From JAYWIG01 sp043789035 (GTDB lineage Bacteria > Pseudomonadota > Gammaproteobacteria > Burkholderiales > Burkholderiaceae_E), in contig JAYWIG010000111.1 of assembly GCA_043789035.1 (NCBI GenBank), positions 1 through 57,124 of the forward strand: a stretch of DNA of 57,124 nucleotides, read 5' to 3'. Made by a program: the position numbers and the translations under genes. Under the pieces are notes generated by a model, which saw only the letters and a program-made list of their open reading frames with translations, ran no database searches and had not been told where the DNA came from. The number at the start of each line of letters is the position of its first letter. Position 1 is the first letter of the stretch. Of the stretch, positions 1 through 8,595 are shown one piece after another.

Positions 1-732
1 GGCCTCGACACTCGCTTCTTCAACCTTGCGACCGGCGTACATCACGACCACTCGTTGCGCCATCTCGGCCACCACGCCAAGGTCGTGGGTGATCAGTACT
101 ATGGCGGCGCCAGTACGTGCCTTAAGGCTACGCATCAAATCGAGGATCTGGGCTTGAATCGTCACATCCAAGGCTGTTGTCGGCTCATCGGCAATCAGTA
201 ATTGCGGATTGCAGGCCAATGCCATCGCGATCATGACGCGCTGGCGCATACCCCCCGATAACTCATGCGGATACTGCTTGACCCTGCGCTCGGCCTCTGG
301 AATGTTGACCAGTTGCAGCATGTCAACCGCGCGAGCCATCGCCTGCTCAGAAGAAAGCCCTTGGTGCAATCTAAACACTTCAGCCACCTGGCGACCGATA
401 GTCAACACCGGGTTGAGGGAGGTCATTGGCTCTTGAAAAATCATTGAGATCTTGTTGCCGCGTAGCGCGCGCATCTGCTCATCGTCGAGCTCCAGCAGGT
501 TGCGTCCTTCAAAGCGAATTTGGCCTGCCAAAATACGCCCTGGTGGCGAAGCGATCAAACGTAGAATCGACAAAGCAGTCACGCTCTTGCCACAGCCCGA
601 CTCGCCAACAATGGCCAGGGTCTCACCCGCCGCCACCGAGAACGACACACCGTCGACAGCCCGCACGATACCGTCACGTGTGTAGAACCAGGTTTGAAGG
701 CTCTCGACTTCAAGCAGTGGCGCGGTGCTCAC
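1..732 (-). CDS. ABC transporter ATP-binding protein, peptide/nickel type (DppD/OppD-like), 3' end beyond the window
   Basis: This is the ATPase that would power the peptide importer encoded just upstream, acting at the cytoplasmic face of the inner membrane. Only the first 244 codons are present, because the window edge cuts the gene. Visible motifs are Walker A GESGCGKS (43-50), Q-loop Gln100 in FQEPMTSLNP, signature LSGGMRQR (158-165), Walker B LLIADEP (178-184) with DVTIQAQ after the D-loop, and H-loop His216 in ITHDLGVV. FQEPMTSLNP and ADEPTTALDVT are hallmarks of the Dpp/Opp ATPase subfamily. I place the start at a GTG whose bases overlap the permease stop (ATGTGA), so the two are probably translationally coupled. 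A second ATPase (DppF-like) may follow outside the window. Confidence 0.93.
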   Translation of the reverse strand, partial: MSTAPLLEVESLQTWFYTRDGIVRAVDGVSFSVAAGETLAIVGESGCGKSVTALSILRLIASPPGRILAGQIRFEGRNLLELDDEQMRALRGNKISMIFQEPMTSLNPVLTIGRQVAEVFRLHQGLSSEQAMARAVDMLQLVNIPEAERRVKQYPHELSGGMRQRVMIAMALACNPQLLIADEPTTALDVTIQAQILDLMRSLKARTGAAIVLITHDLGVVAEMAQRVVVMYAGRKVEEASVEA

Positions 733-1574
733 ATGCGCCTCGCCAGGCGAGGGTCCAGCGCATCACGCAAACCATCGCCCATCATGTTCACCGCGAGCAC
801 AGTTAGCGACAAGAAGATACCTGGAAACACAATCAAGTAACCGGCGATCTGAAACAGGCTGCGGCCCTCGGCCATGATATTGCCCCAGCTCGGAATATTC
901 GGCGGTGTGCCCGCACCGATGAAGGACAAAATGGCCTCGGTGATCATTGCCGACGCACACACATAGGTCGCTTGCACGAGCAGCGGTGCCACGGTATTTG
1001 GCAAGATGTGACGCACAAGAATGCGGGGCAAGCTGGTGCCAGAAGCAACCGCCGCTTCAACAAAGGGTTGTTCGCGCAGGGTCAGCACTAGGCCGCGCAC
1101 CAAGCGTACCACTCGCGGCACTTCGGCCAGGGCGATGGCCGCGATAACATTGCCCACACTGGCCTTGGTGAGCGCCATCAAGGCGATGGCCAACAGCACC
1201 GAGGGAATCGACATGAGGCCGTCCATGATGCGCATCACCACCGCATCGACCGAGCGAATAAAGCCTGTGACCAGACCAATTGCGAGGCCGACAAGCATTG
1301 CGACGAAGGCTACGGCCAAGCCGACCGTCAGTGAGACTCGCGCGCCGTAAACCACTCGGCTGTAGATGTCGCGACCGAGCATGTCGGTCCCGAACCAGGC
1401 CACCTGAGAAGGTGGCTTCAGGCGTTTGATAGGCGACACCGTCTGCGGATCCACGGTGCCCAGCCAAGGTGCGGCCAAGGCCATGAGGATCATGGCGAGC
1501 AGGATCGCCGCACCGATTATCGCGGTCGGATGACGACGCAGAGCGTCTTTGAACTGGAGCCAAATGGGAGCCAT
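729..1574 (-). CDS. ABC transporter permease, DppC/OppC-like
   Basis: Inner-membrane permease of 281 residues, the second transmembrane subunit of the peptide importer. The N-terminal OppC-type segment is followed by the family sequence GTDMLGRDIYSRVVYGAR (about 63-80) and five further hydrophobic spans. The EAA loop that contacts the ATPase reads EAAVASGTSLPRILVRHILPN in spirit: the Glu-Ala-Ala, central Gly and terminal His-x-Leu-Pro-Asn are all present near residues 172-192. The end is a typical PSWGNIMAEGR segment and a DPRLARRM tail. It lies 27 bp after the DppB-like gene and overlaps the ATPase start by 4 bp. The substrate cannot be read from the sequence; short peptides, nickel, glutathione or opines are all possible for this family. 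Confidence 0.93.
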   Translation of the reverse strand: MAPIWLQFKDALRRHPTAIIGAAILLAMILMALAAPWLGTVDPQTVSPIKRLKPPSQVAWFGTDMLGRDIYSRVVYGARVSLTVGLAVAFVAMLVGLAIGLVTGFIRSVDAVVMRIMDGLMSIPSVLLAIALMALTKASVGNVIAAIALAEVPRVVRLVRGLVLTLREQPFVEAAVASGTSLPRILVRHILPNTVAPLLVQATYVCASAMITEAILSFIGAGTPPNIPSWGNIMAEGRSLFQIAGYLIVFPGIFLSLTVLAVNMMGDGLRDALDPRLARRM

Positions 1575-1601
1575 CGACTTAGGCCTTGCCGTTGTTGCAC
1601 A

Positions 1602-2543
1602 TTAGTACTTCACTCGCGGATCGAACAAGGTGTAACTCAGATCTACCAACAGGTTAATCAGCACATAGACCCCTGAAAAAATCAAAATCATGCCCTGAAT
1701 AATCGGATAGTCGCGACGTAAAATCGCATCGACCGTGAGTCGACCAATGCCAGGAATTGCGAACACTGTTTCAGTCACGATGGCCCCACTGATCAAGAGT
1801 GCAATGCCAATTCCCACTACGGTGGCAATTGGAATGGCCGCGTTCTTCAGAGCGTGCCCCACCAAAACTTCGTTAGTCGACAGCCCCTTGGCCTGTGCGG
1901 TGCGCACATAGTCTTGAGCCAGTACATCAAGCATGCTGGCTCGCGTAATGCGGGCGATGAGAGCAACATACACCGTGCCTAGTGCGATACTCGGTAACAC
2001 TAAATGGCGGAACCATTCCCATACGCCGTCGGCGATGGGGCGGTAGCCCTGCACCGGCAACCAGCCTAAATTCACCGAGAAGGTCAGAATCAACGCGTAA
2101 GCAAGTACGAAGACGGGAACTGAGAAGCCCAGCACGGATACCCCCATCACCAGGCGGTCGATCCAAGAGCCTGCACGCCATGCTGCCAATACGCCGAGGG
2201 GTACCGCCACTAACACTGACACCAAGAGGGTCGTCAAGGTCAGTGCAAGCGTCGGTTCGATCCGTTGGCCGATTAAATGGGTGACGGGTAACTTGGTAAA
2301 GATCGATGTACCGAGGTCGCCGTGCAACAAACCCCAGGTCCAAGAGCCAAAACGCACCAGAAACGGCTCGTCGAGCCCCAAGGTCGCTCGGATACGTTTG
2401 ATGTCCTCTTCTGTCGCAATATCCCCGGCAATCACCGCCGCCGGATCGCCCGGCGTCAAGTACAGCAACGAGAAGACGAATAAGGCGACTACCGCCATCA
2501 CGACGAATGTCGACAGCAGTCGCCGCACAATATATGCAAACAT
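1602..2543 (-). CDS. ABC transporter permease, DppB/OppB-like
   Basis: Inner-membrane permease of 313 residues, first transmembrane subunit of the peptide importer. It has an N-terminal transmembrane helix (about 10-30), a periplasmic stretch containing LYLTPGDPAAV and LGTSIFTKLPV, and then the BPD permease core. The EAA-type loop is VRTAQAKGLSTNEVLVGHAL (about 206-225), and the closing ETVFAIPGIGRLTVDAILRRD segment is the OppB/DppB family signature. The length matches the usual 305-335 residues. The ATG start lies 56 bp downstream of the binding-protein gene, so all four genes are probably one transcript running leftward. Confidence 0.94.
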   Translation of the reverse strand: MFAYIVRRLLSTFVVMAVVALFVFSLLYLTPGDPAAVIAGDIATEEDIKRIRATLGLDEPFLVRFGSWTWGLLHGDLGTSIFTKLPVTHLIGQRIEPTLALTLTTLLVSVLVAVPLGVLAAWRAGSWIDRLVMGVSVLGFSVPVFVLAYALILTFSVNLGWLPVQGYRPIADGVWEWFRHLVLPSIALGTVYVALIARITRASMLDVLAQDYVRTAQAKGLSTNEVLVGHALKNAAIPIATVVGIGIALLISGAIVTETVFAIPGIGRLTVDAILRRDYPIIQGMILIFSGVYVLINLLVDLSYTLFDPRVKY

Positions 2544-2599
2544 TAGCTGAAGGAGTGGGTCATAGTTCCACGCTCATCGACCACAACTCTGTACATCGT

Positions 2600-4231
2600 T
2601 CACTTCTTCTCTACGTTCCACAGCAAGGTAATAGGCGCGACAATGACGCCGCTCAAATTCGTGCGATAGGCCGTGGGAATAATGAATTGTGCAGTGGGAA
2701 TGTAGGGCACAATTTCGAAGGCTCGGCTCTGTACCGCATCCGCCGCCCTCTTGCCCGCAGCCGCATCGGTGGTCATAAACCAGGCTTCACGCAACTCCTC
2801 CACTTTGGCGTCGGCTGCCCAGCCGAACCACCCCTTGTCGCCAGTGCCGCGCAGCGCAAAGTTCACTGCAGGGTTGACCAAATCCGGGCCAACTAACCAG
2901 GTATGGAAGATCGACCAGCCGCCCTTTTCAACTGGCTCTTTCGACGTTCGCCGAGTAATTAAGGTGCCCCAATCGCCTGCTTGAAGTTCAACGTTCAGTC
3001 CGAGAGTGCGAAGGAGCTCCGTGGTTAAGAGCGATTGCGAATGCACAATGGGCTGATCAGTAGCCGAGATGATGACGATCTTCTCGCCCTTGTAGCCCGA
3101 ATCCTTGATGAGCTGCTTGGCTTTAGCGAGATCGCGCTTGCCCTTCATGGGCTCGGCACCAATTTCGCTGGATAGTGGCGTGCCGCAGGTAAAGAACGAG
3201 TAGCAGACCTTACCGTTTTCTGGAGAGCCCGCAATGCCCAACACATAGTCGTTTTGATCGATGGCGTACATGAGGGCTTGGCGCAGCTTAACGTTGTTGA
3301 ACGGTGGATGAAGTTGATTAAAGCGAATCACACCCATCGAACCGAGAGGGTCAATGTTCTCAACCTTGACATCCTTATTACGCTTGAGGATCGGAATTAA
3401 ATCGGGGGGCAATTGCTCCCACCAATCAGCCTCACCAGCATTCAGCGCAGCGGCAGCCGTGGCTGAATCTGGGATATAAATCCACTCGACACGATCAACT
3501 TTTACGACCTTGCCGCCCGACGCCCATGATGGAGCTTCTTTACGCGGTACATAATCCGTGTTCTTCACATAGACCACTTTATTACCCGGTACCCATTGCT
3601 CCTTTACAAACTTGAACGGCCCCGAACCGGTGGTATCCGTGATGTTCTGAAAGGGATCGGTCTTAGCGATCCGCTCGGGCATGATGAAGGGCACGTTGGA
3701 GGACGGTTTGCCGAGCGCGTCCAAGGTGAGCGGGAAGGCACGCTTTAGTTTCAGACGAAAGGTTTTATCATCGACCGCCGTCCAAGACTCGGTGACTTCG
3801 GCGAGCTTCTGGCCCAAGGCATCACGCTTGGCCCAGCGATCTAATGAGGCAATGCAGTCGGCTGAACGCACGGGCTGGCCGTCATGAAACTTTAAGCCAT
3901 CGCGTAGCGTAAAGGTGTAGCTTAGTTTGTCCGCCGAGAGAACGTACTTGTCGACCATCTGTGGCTGCACCTGAAACTTTGCATCCATCGCGAACAAGGT
4001 GTCGTAGACCATGTAGCCGTGGTTACGCGTAATGTAGGCGGTGGTAGCAATCGGGTCGAGAATCCGCAGGTCGGCTTGAGGAATAAATTTCAACACCTTT
4101 TGCGCAGATTGCGCCAAAGCGGTGCATGGGGCCGCCATGCTGGCGACGAAAGCGAGCAAACACGCACCGGTGGCGACTAAAGAGACCGCTTTCTTGCGAA
4201 CCCTTCCCTCTATTTGCTGCTGAATGTGCAT
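2600..4231 (-). CDS. ABC transporter substrate-binding protein, family 5 (DppA/OppA-like)
   Basis: Periplasmic binding protein of 543 residues that captures the substrate and delivers it to the two permeases that follow. The N-terminus is a long signal peptide: basic residues to about 14, a hydrophobic core VSLVATGACLLAFVASM, and likely cleavage after CTALA near residue 39. The mature part shows the SBP_bac_5 layout: the entry region LDPIATTAYITRNHGYMVYD, then YTFTLRDGLKFHDGQPV, then LRQALMYAIDQ. It is the first gene of the operon. An AAGGGAAG purine run sits just before the ATG. The protein is in the usual 500-560 residue range and appears intact. Confidence 0.94.
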   Translation of the reverse strand: MHIQQQIEGRVRKKAVSLVATGACLLAFVASMAAPCTALAQSAQKVLKFIPQADLRILDPIATTAYITRNHGYMVYDTLFAMDAKFQVQPQMVDKYVLSADKLSYTFTLRDGLKFHDGQPVRSADCIASLDRWAKRDALGQKLAEVTESWTAVDDKTFRLKLKRAFPLTLDALGKPSSNVPFIMPERIAKTDPFQNITDTTGSGPFKFVKEQWVPGNKVVYVKNTDYVPRKEAPSWASGGKVVKVDRVEWIYIPDSATAAAALNAGEADWWEQLPPDLIPILKRNKDVKVENIDPLGSMGVIRFNQLHPPFNNVKLRQALMYAIDQNDYVLGIAGSPENGKVCYSFFTCGTPLSSEIGAEPMKGKRDLAKAKQLIKDSGYKGEKIVIISATDQPIVHSQSLLTTELLRTLGLNVELQAGDWGTLITRRTSKEPVEKGGWSIFHTWLVGPDLVNPAVNFALRGTGDKGWFGWAADAKVEELREAWFMTTDAAAGKRAADAVQSRAFEIVPYIPTAQFIIPTAYRTNLSGVIVAPITLLWNVEKK

Positions 4232-4828
4232 GGCTGGCTTCCCTTATTAATGAACTCGATGTGAGCTCAGTGTACAAGCAAACTGCGTGCCAGCAACTCT
4301 TCTCAGCTCACTTTCGAACTCAAGTAGATGTAATGGTGTCGTGAACTAGCTTAGTAATATCCCAAATGCTTCACCCGGGCACGCAAGGAAAGGCCACGCA
4401 AATCAGCCACGCGTTGCTCGGTCACCGGCCAGCGACGATAGTCGAGCTGATACACCAACATTGACTTGTTTTCGCCGCACAACAGTTGGTACCGGCACAA
4501 CCAAAGCAAACTCAGTATGAGAGCCTTACCTATACCCCCGGTTTCTCTGGTAAATACGGTCAAGTGTTTTATGACAATGCACAAGTTAGCTTAAGTTTTT
4601 CGCTGTCGGCGGCCAGTGGATATGAAATGAGTAATTTGCAAGTTAGGTTAGCGTCAATTACGCCAAACTCCCATATCACATGTTACTCAACTGAGGTAAC
4701 GTTGACTTACCTTGATCGCAAACTGCTTCAAGCAAGGAAGATCGATGACGTAACAATAGCAAGCAGCCGTACTAATTTTAAGTCTACAGATTGACCGTTT
4801 AACGATATGCCGACAAGGCATTAGTGGA
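4232..4828. other. Interval without a convincing complete gene; two possible gene fragments
   Basis: About 600 bp between the importer operon and the broken ATPase gene. On the minus strand, 4351 to about 4480 reads like the true 3' end of a gene: codons for SMLVYQLDYRRWPVTEQRV and then a basic tail ending HLGYY, with a codon pattern like the flanking genes, but with no credible 5' part. On the plus strand, 4486-4794 is open for 102 codons with a serine/threonine-rich, beta-like composition (for example YTPGFSGKYGQVFYD). I do not recognise either. The simplest reading is rearranged debris at the edge of the IS-littered region. Confidence 0.4.
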
Positions 4829-6062
4829 TCAAAGGCAAGCAGCAGGAATCGCCAATATTTTCGAATCTAATTGACGAATTTTTTCATCATTGCTGATCAC
4901 TAAACCGAATGGGCAATCATGCATTTCGATAAATTCATTTAGAGCTTTAAGCGCTCGTTTATCGGCGCTGTTCGTGAGTTTAATTTCAATCGGTAGTAAG
5001 TTAGCTCGTCCAAATTGACCTTCTAAAATCAGGTCAATCTCCGCGCCGCCGCGGGTGCGAAAGTGATATGGGTTTACCTCGATGCCAGCGTTCTCGAAAC
5101 CTCGCAATATCGTTTCAGTAACCATCGCCTCCCAGGAGCGAACTCGCACTGGATGGGTTGCAAGCATTTCCTGATCAAGAATTCGAAGCAACTTATGGAG
5201 CAAACCACTATCACGCAAAAAAACCTTCGGATGTTTCACTAACTGTTTCGCCGCCGAACGATCCCACGCGGGAATATGTCGCCATAAATAAGTGTCGTGG
5301 GCAATTGATAACCAGTCACGAATGGTGGGTTCACTTACGCCTAGGGCGGGTGAGGTCAGCGTTATTCAGGATAGTGCCAGAGGCTTGACTCAGCACAGAG
5401 ATGAATTGTCGAAAACGATCTCTATTTAAGTTCGGAAATATCGCGGCGATATCTCTGAGCAAATATGCGTCGATATAGTTACGATGCCAAAGTGCGCGAT
5501 AGTCTGGATTCGAGTTCGACCAAGGCTCTGGGTACCCGCCTTCAAACCAATATTCCTGCAAGTTAGACTCGCTCATCTGTGGCTTGAGTACTCCGATCAA
5601 TTCATCGATCGTTGAGCCACGCGAAAGTCGCTCGTATATCTTGGAAGCTGGTGCTGCCCAAGCTTCAGTTAAGGTTAATGGACCCATCTCAAGCCTTGCA
5701 ACGCTACCTGTGAGCGTTTCTGAAATCTGCTTCACAAGTTGAGGAGAACTCGACCCAGACAATACAAAACGCCCTTTTACACTTCGATCACGATCTATCG
5801 CCACTCTAAGTGCTGAAAAGATCTCTGATGCAAGCTGGGCTTCGTCGATGATTACCTTGTTGGGATGTAGACGAAAAAATTGATTCGGATCGGCTAGCAC
5901 CTGTATCCGATCATTCGAATTTTCCATATCGAAACGTTGCCACTCAGCCCCGAGCGTGCCGAGCAACGTAGTTTTACCGCATTGGCGCACACCGGTAAGG
6001 GCGACGCAGGGGAAATGCGCTAACGTTTTCTTAACGGTTGGCTGAATATAGCGATCAAACAA
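4829..6062 (-). pseudogene. AAA-type ATPase with DUF4143 domain, disrupted by one frameshift
   Basis: Two open frames together make one protein of about 410 residues. The first (6062 down to 5331) holds the AAA_14 ATPase: Walker A GVRQCGKTTLL (about 24-34), Walker B KVIIDEAQ and the sensor-like VLSGSSSPQLV. The second (down to 4829) holds the DUF4143 and nuclease-like tail: KHPKVFLRDSGLLHKLL, then RTRGGAEIDLILEG and LLPIEIKLT. Removing one G from the GGG at 5344-5346 joins them seamlessly, giving NNADLTR-LGVSEPTIRDWL, which is how intact members read. The apparent start is a TTG lying directly against an IS91 fragment, so the true start may be lost. The frameshift could also be a sequencing error. 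Function of the family is poorly defined. Confidence 0.82.
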
Positions 6063-6352
6063 CCCGTTACATCACCCGCCCAGCGCTAACTAACGAACAA
6101 GTCAAGATCAACGAGCAAGGGCAGGTAGAGCTAAAACTAAATACGCCGTGGCGTGATGGCACCGCAAATTATGTGACGTCGCCCTTGGAGTTTATGCAAA
6201 GGCTAGCAGGCCACCCGAACCCGGTCGGCCAATGCGCTTGGGTTGGGCCAAACCTTTCAAGCGGGGCGCATAGCGAAAGAGAAGATCCTGAATCACCTAG
6301 CAACCACCCACTACTTCAGCCAAATAGTCTGGCTGCGAAGACGGGTGCGTAA
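6062..6352 (+). mobile_element. IS91-family transposase remnant, copy 1 (C-terminal part)
   Basis: The plus-strand translation gives RYITRPALTNEQVKIN, then EQGQVELKLNTPWRDGT and TSPLEFMQRLAG. This is the conserved C-terminal portion of IS91-type (Y2 rolling-circle) transposases, where the family reads CRYISRP, GQVxxxLKTPxxDGT and EPLxFIxxLA. The reading frame decays after about 6230 and there is no N-terminal half. From about 6150 to 6350 the DNA closely matches copy 2 near 10279-10560 (I estimate over 80 percent by eye), except for a deletion of roughly 75 bp after the AAGCGGGG at 6259. The fragment abuts the start of the frameshifted ATPase gene. It is certainly inactive. Confidence 0.8.
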
Positions 6353-6386
6353 AATGCGAATTGGAGCCGATTAGTTATTTCGCACA

Positions 6387-7580
6387 CTACAGCGTTTGTA
6401 GCCGTTCGCATGCATCGGGGATGGTTAGCGCCATAATCGACGATGAATACGGAAAGCTCTCCTGACCTTTATGAACCACAATAGCGGTATCTACTTTCAA
6501 ATCTGCGCAGGCCACATGAAAACCTTTGCTTAGCGTGGGTGCGGCGCTCTTCTTAATTTCAATCGCCCACTTGCGCCCTCCCGGAAGGTCTAGCACTAGG
6601 TCAATTTCAGCGCCAGTTGCCGTTCGGTAAAAATACGGTTGTGTTCCTTCGGGTGCAGCGGCAATCAGCGACTCGAGCACCATGCCCTCCCAGCTCGCAC
6701 CAGCTATCGGATGACCTAGCAACTGATCGAACGTCTCTATCCCCAATAAGGTATGCAATAGCCCACTGTCACGCAGATAAACTTTGGGCGATTTGACCAA
6801 CCGTTTGCCCGCATTATTACTCCAAGGCTGCAGTTTGCGTACCAGCATTAAGTCGCAAAACAAATCAAGGTAATGGGTGGTGGCATCCCAACCCACATCC
6901 AAGCTCTGCGCTAAGGTAGTCACGTTGAGCAATTGCGTATGGCTGTGCGCTAACATCGTCCAAAATCGTTGCAGCTTTTCCGCTGGAATGCGGATACCGA
7001 ATTGAGGAATATCACGTTCCAAATAAGTGCGCAAAAACGCGCGTCGCCACACCTGACTTGCAACTTCGTTCTTTGCAAGTAAGCTTCCGGGGAATCCGCC
7101 TCGAAGCCACAATTGATCTAACGATTGATCTTTGCTGGCATATTCTCGCGGGAGAATGGGTTGCATTTCTAGGTAGGCAATACGACCCGCAAGCGATTCT
7201 GATGATTGCCGAATTAATGGTAATGCCGCCGACCCCAGCACCAAAAATTGCCCGACAGTTTGTCCCTCTTCACGCCGGAGATCGATCTCGCTGCGTAATT
7301 CGGCAAATAGCCCTGGCAACCATTGCACCTCGTCCAGCACCACCAATTTATTGCGGTTCATGACGAAGTATTCTTGCGGTTCCCTTACCCTAGCGCGATG
7401 ATCTGCACGCTCCAAATCCAGATAGGTTGCTTTATCACCAAGGGCAGACGCAATCGACTTTGCGGTGGTCGTTTTACCAATTTGGCGAGGTCCAATCAAG
7501 GCTACACAGGGCATTTGGCCTAGCCGAGTACGCAGAATGGAATCAATAAACCTTGGAATCATCCTTGCATTTTCCGGCAT
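6387..7580 (-). CDS. AAA-type ATPase with DUF4143 domain, intact
   Basis: A protein of 397 residues of the same family as the broken gene to its left, but not a recent copy of it. The AAA_14 domain has Walker A GPRQIGKTT (30-38) and Walker B LVVLDEVQ (79-86). A helical middle section follows. The C-terminal DUF4143 part has the RLVKSPKVYLRDSGLLHTLL segment and a PD-(D/E)xK-like arrangement, TATGAEIDLVLD then WAIEIKKS. The biochemical role of these proteins is unsettled; they are often found in accessory regions. Two starts are possible: the ATG at 7580, inside the loop of a perfect palindrome, and the ATG at 7562, exactly after it. Neither has a good Shine-Dalgarno sequence. Confidence 0.88.
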   Translation of the reverse strand: MPENARMIPRFIDSILRTRLGQMPCVALIGPRQIGKTTTAKSIASALGDKATYLDLERADHRARVREPQEYFVMNRNKLVVLDEVQWLPGLFAELRSEIDLRREEGQTVGQFLVLGSAALPLIRQSSESLAGRIAYLEMQPILPREYASKDQSLDQLWLRGGFPGSLLAKNEVASQVWRRAFLRTYLERDIPQFGIRIPAEKLQRFWTMLAHSHTQLLNVTTLAQSLDVGWDATTHYLDLFCDLMLVRKLQPWSNNAGKRLVKSPKVYLRDSGLLHTLLGIETFDQLLGHPIAGASWEGMVLESLIAAAPEGTQPYFYRTATGAEIDLVLDLPGGRKWAIEIKKSAAPTLSKGFHVACADLKVDTAIVVHKGQESFPYSSSIMALTIPDACERLQTL

Positions 7581-7599
7581 ATAACCGGAAAATGCAAGG
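7563..7599 (-). promoter_or_regulatory. Perfect 15-bp inverted repeat across the ATPase start
   Basis: CCTTGCATTTTCCGG (7563-7577) is repeated exactly in inverse (7585-7599) around a 7-bp centre CATATAA. On the minus strand the centre is TTATATG, which supplies both a possible -10-like TTATAT and the first candidate ATG of the ATPase gene. It could be an operator at which the protein or another regulator binds, or an RNA hairpin controlling which ATG is used. Arms this long and exact are unlikely by chance. Its function is inferred only from position. Confidence 0.65.
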
Positions 7600-8237
7600 T
7601 TAAATTAACAAATAAGGGAAAGAGTTCGGTATTTGCCTCTTGCTACGCTTGACATCGACTTACGTAAAACAGCGAAGAAGTCGAACGTTGCTATTTACCT
7701 CGTTTAACTATTCTTTGTTACCTTAAAGTAAGCCATGGCCTCTGATTGGCTCTGTGACGAAGAACATCACAGCAGATAAAGCGTAGTAATAGCGAGGTAA
7801 AATTCTTGCTGGTCCTCTTCGGATAATTTGCACAGCATAGTGCCTAAAAGGCCAAAGCAGCGAACATGGAGCCAACGTGCTTAGTGAGCCAATGATCGAC
7901 TGCGCGATCACGCGCCAGAAGGGTCCGCAAACCATCTCTTTGGGCAAAGTAATGCTGAGCTGTTGAGTGTTTCGCGTAGCGAATTCCAAAAATCCCATAG
8001 GATTTAACCCTACACGACATATCGAATGAGGACAATGCCCTAACCTGTACGCCTGGTGATGTGCCCGGACGGGATTCGTCGCCAGACGCGTCCACCGCTT
8101 GGCTGTCGCCTGGCTGATCTCTCTAGCCTGAATCACAAACGCGATGATCTTCATTGACCCGCCAGGGTGTTCGCTACGCAGCGGGTCTACCCCATACACC
8201 TTTGCCTTAAAAATTTTCTCAATAGGGCGACTTACAG
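7600..8237. other. Gene-poor interval with decayed sequence
   Basis: Between the ATPase promoter palindrome and the small gene at 8238. Several minus-strand frames are open for 80-180 codons, but none reads as a protein I recognise. The one supportable feature is the IS91-type fragment at 8116-8223, listed separately. The remainder, for example the frame reading RYAKHSTAQHYFAQRDGL near 7950-8000, could be an old gene fragment, but I see no family signature. Confidence 0.35.
8116..8223 (-). mobile_element. IS91-type transposase C-terminal fragment, inverted relative to the other two
   Basis: The minus-strand translation gives IEKIFKAKVYGVDPLRSEH and then PGGSMKIIAFVIQAREI. In transposases of the IS91/IS801 type this position reads KVYxVDPLxCPxCGGxMKIIAFIxDPxxI, a zinc-knuckle tail. 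The cysteines are gone (SEHPGG for CPxCGG), so the piece is decayed. It belongs to a different branch from copies 1 and 2, whose tail reads HCAHCGGDLRIVAAIL, so it records a separate insertion. Confidence 0.6.
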
Positions 8238-8582
8238 TTAATGGCGAGGTGGCGTTGTTCGCCACCGAATGCTCTGATCGTTCAATGCGTGAAGCGTTGT
8301 CGGTGCTTGCACCAGCGATTGCGCAACTGCAATGGCTGCTAATAATTGCTCATCAGAAAGATACTTAATGGCCGGACGCTTGATGACTGTATGCCACGGT
8401 GCACCAAGAGCACTATCAAGACAAACTCTCATAAAACAGTGATCTAGTGAAATAGGCCAACTGTTTGCTTTTGCTACATTAGGTAGCGTGACAGTGACTA
8501 GCGAACCCCATAGCGCATTAAGCGCCAATCGATTCTTTAACTCGTCAGGAGTGTCGAGAAAAAGTGATTCCTGCTTCACCAC
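8238..8582 (-). CDS. Small protein of unrecognised family, downstream of the photolyase-like gene
   Basis: I do not recognise the family. From a GTG at 8582 the product is 114 residues. It is well-formed protein sequence: LALNALWGSLVTVTLPNVAK, then SWPISLDHCFMRVCLDSALG, then YLSDEQLLAAIAVAQSL, ending in a short basic tail. The sequence HCFMRVCLD with nearby Trp, Asp and Cys looks like a folded enzyme core, not random sequence. The open frame extends upstream to 8681, but that part only shadows the photolyase-like gene. The GTG at 8582 lies 13 bp after that gene's stop, so the two are probably co-transcribed and functionally linked. A GGTGGCG/CGCCACC hairpin (8250-8268) overlaps the 3' end without a T-run. 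Confidence 0.62.
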   Translation of the reverse strand: MVKQESLFLDTPDELKNRLALNALWGSLVTVTLPNVAKANSWPISLDHCFMRVCLDSALGAPWHTVIKRPAIKYLSDEQLLAAIAVAQSLVQAPTTLHALNDQSIRWRTTPPRH

Positions 8583-8595
8583 ATACCGCGCTTTA

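Noticed and set aside
1057..2343. Several 100-170 codon open frames overlapping the permease genes
   Set aside because: They lie inside two permeases with strong family motifs and have no domains of their own.
6038..6352. 104-codon plus-strand gene
   Set aside because: Only its middle matches a known protein, the C-terminal part of an IS91-type transposase. The ends are unrelated read-through, so I list it as an element fragment.
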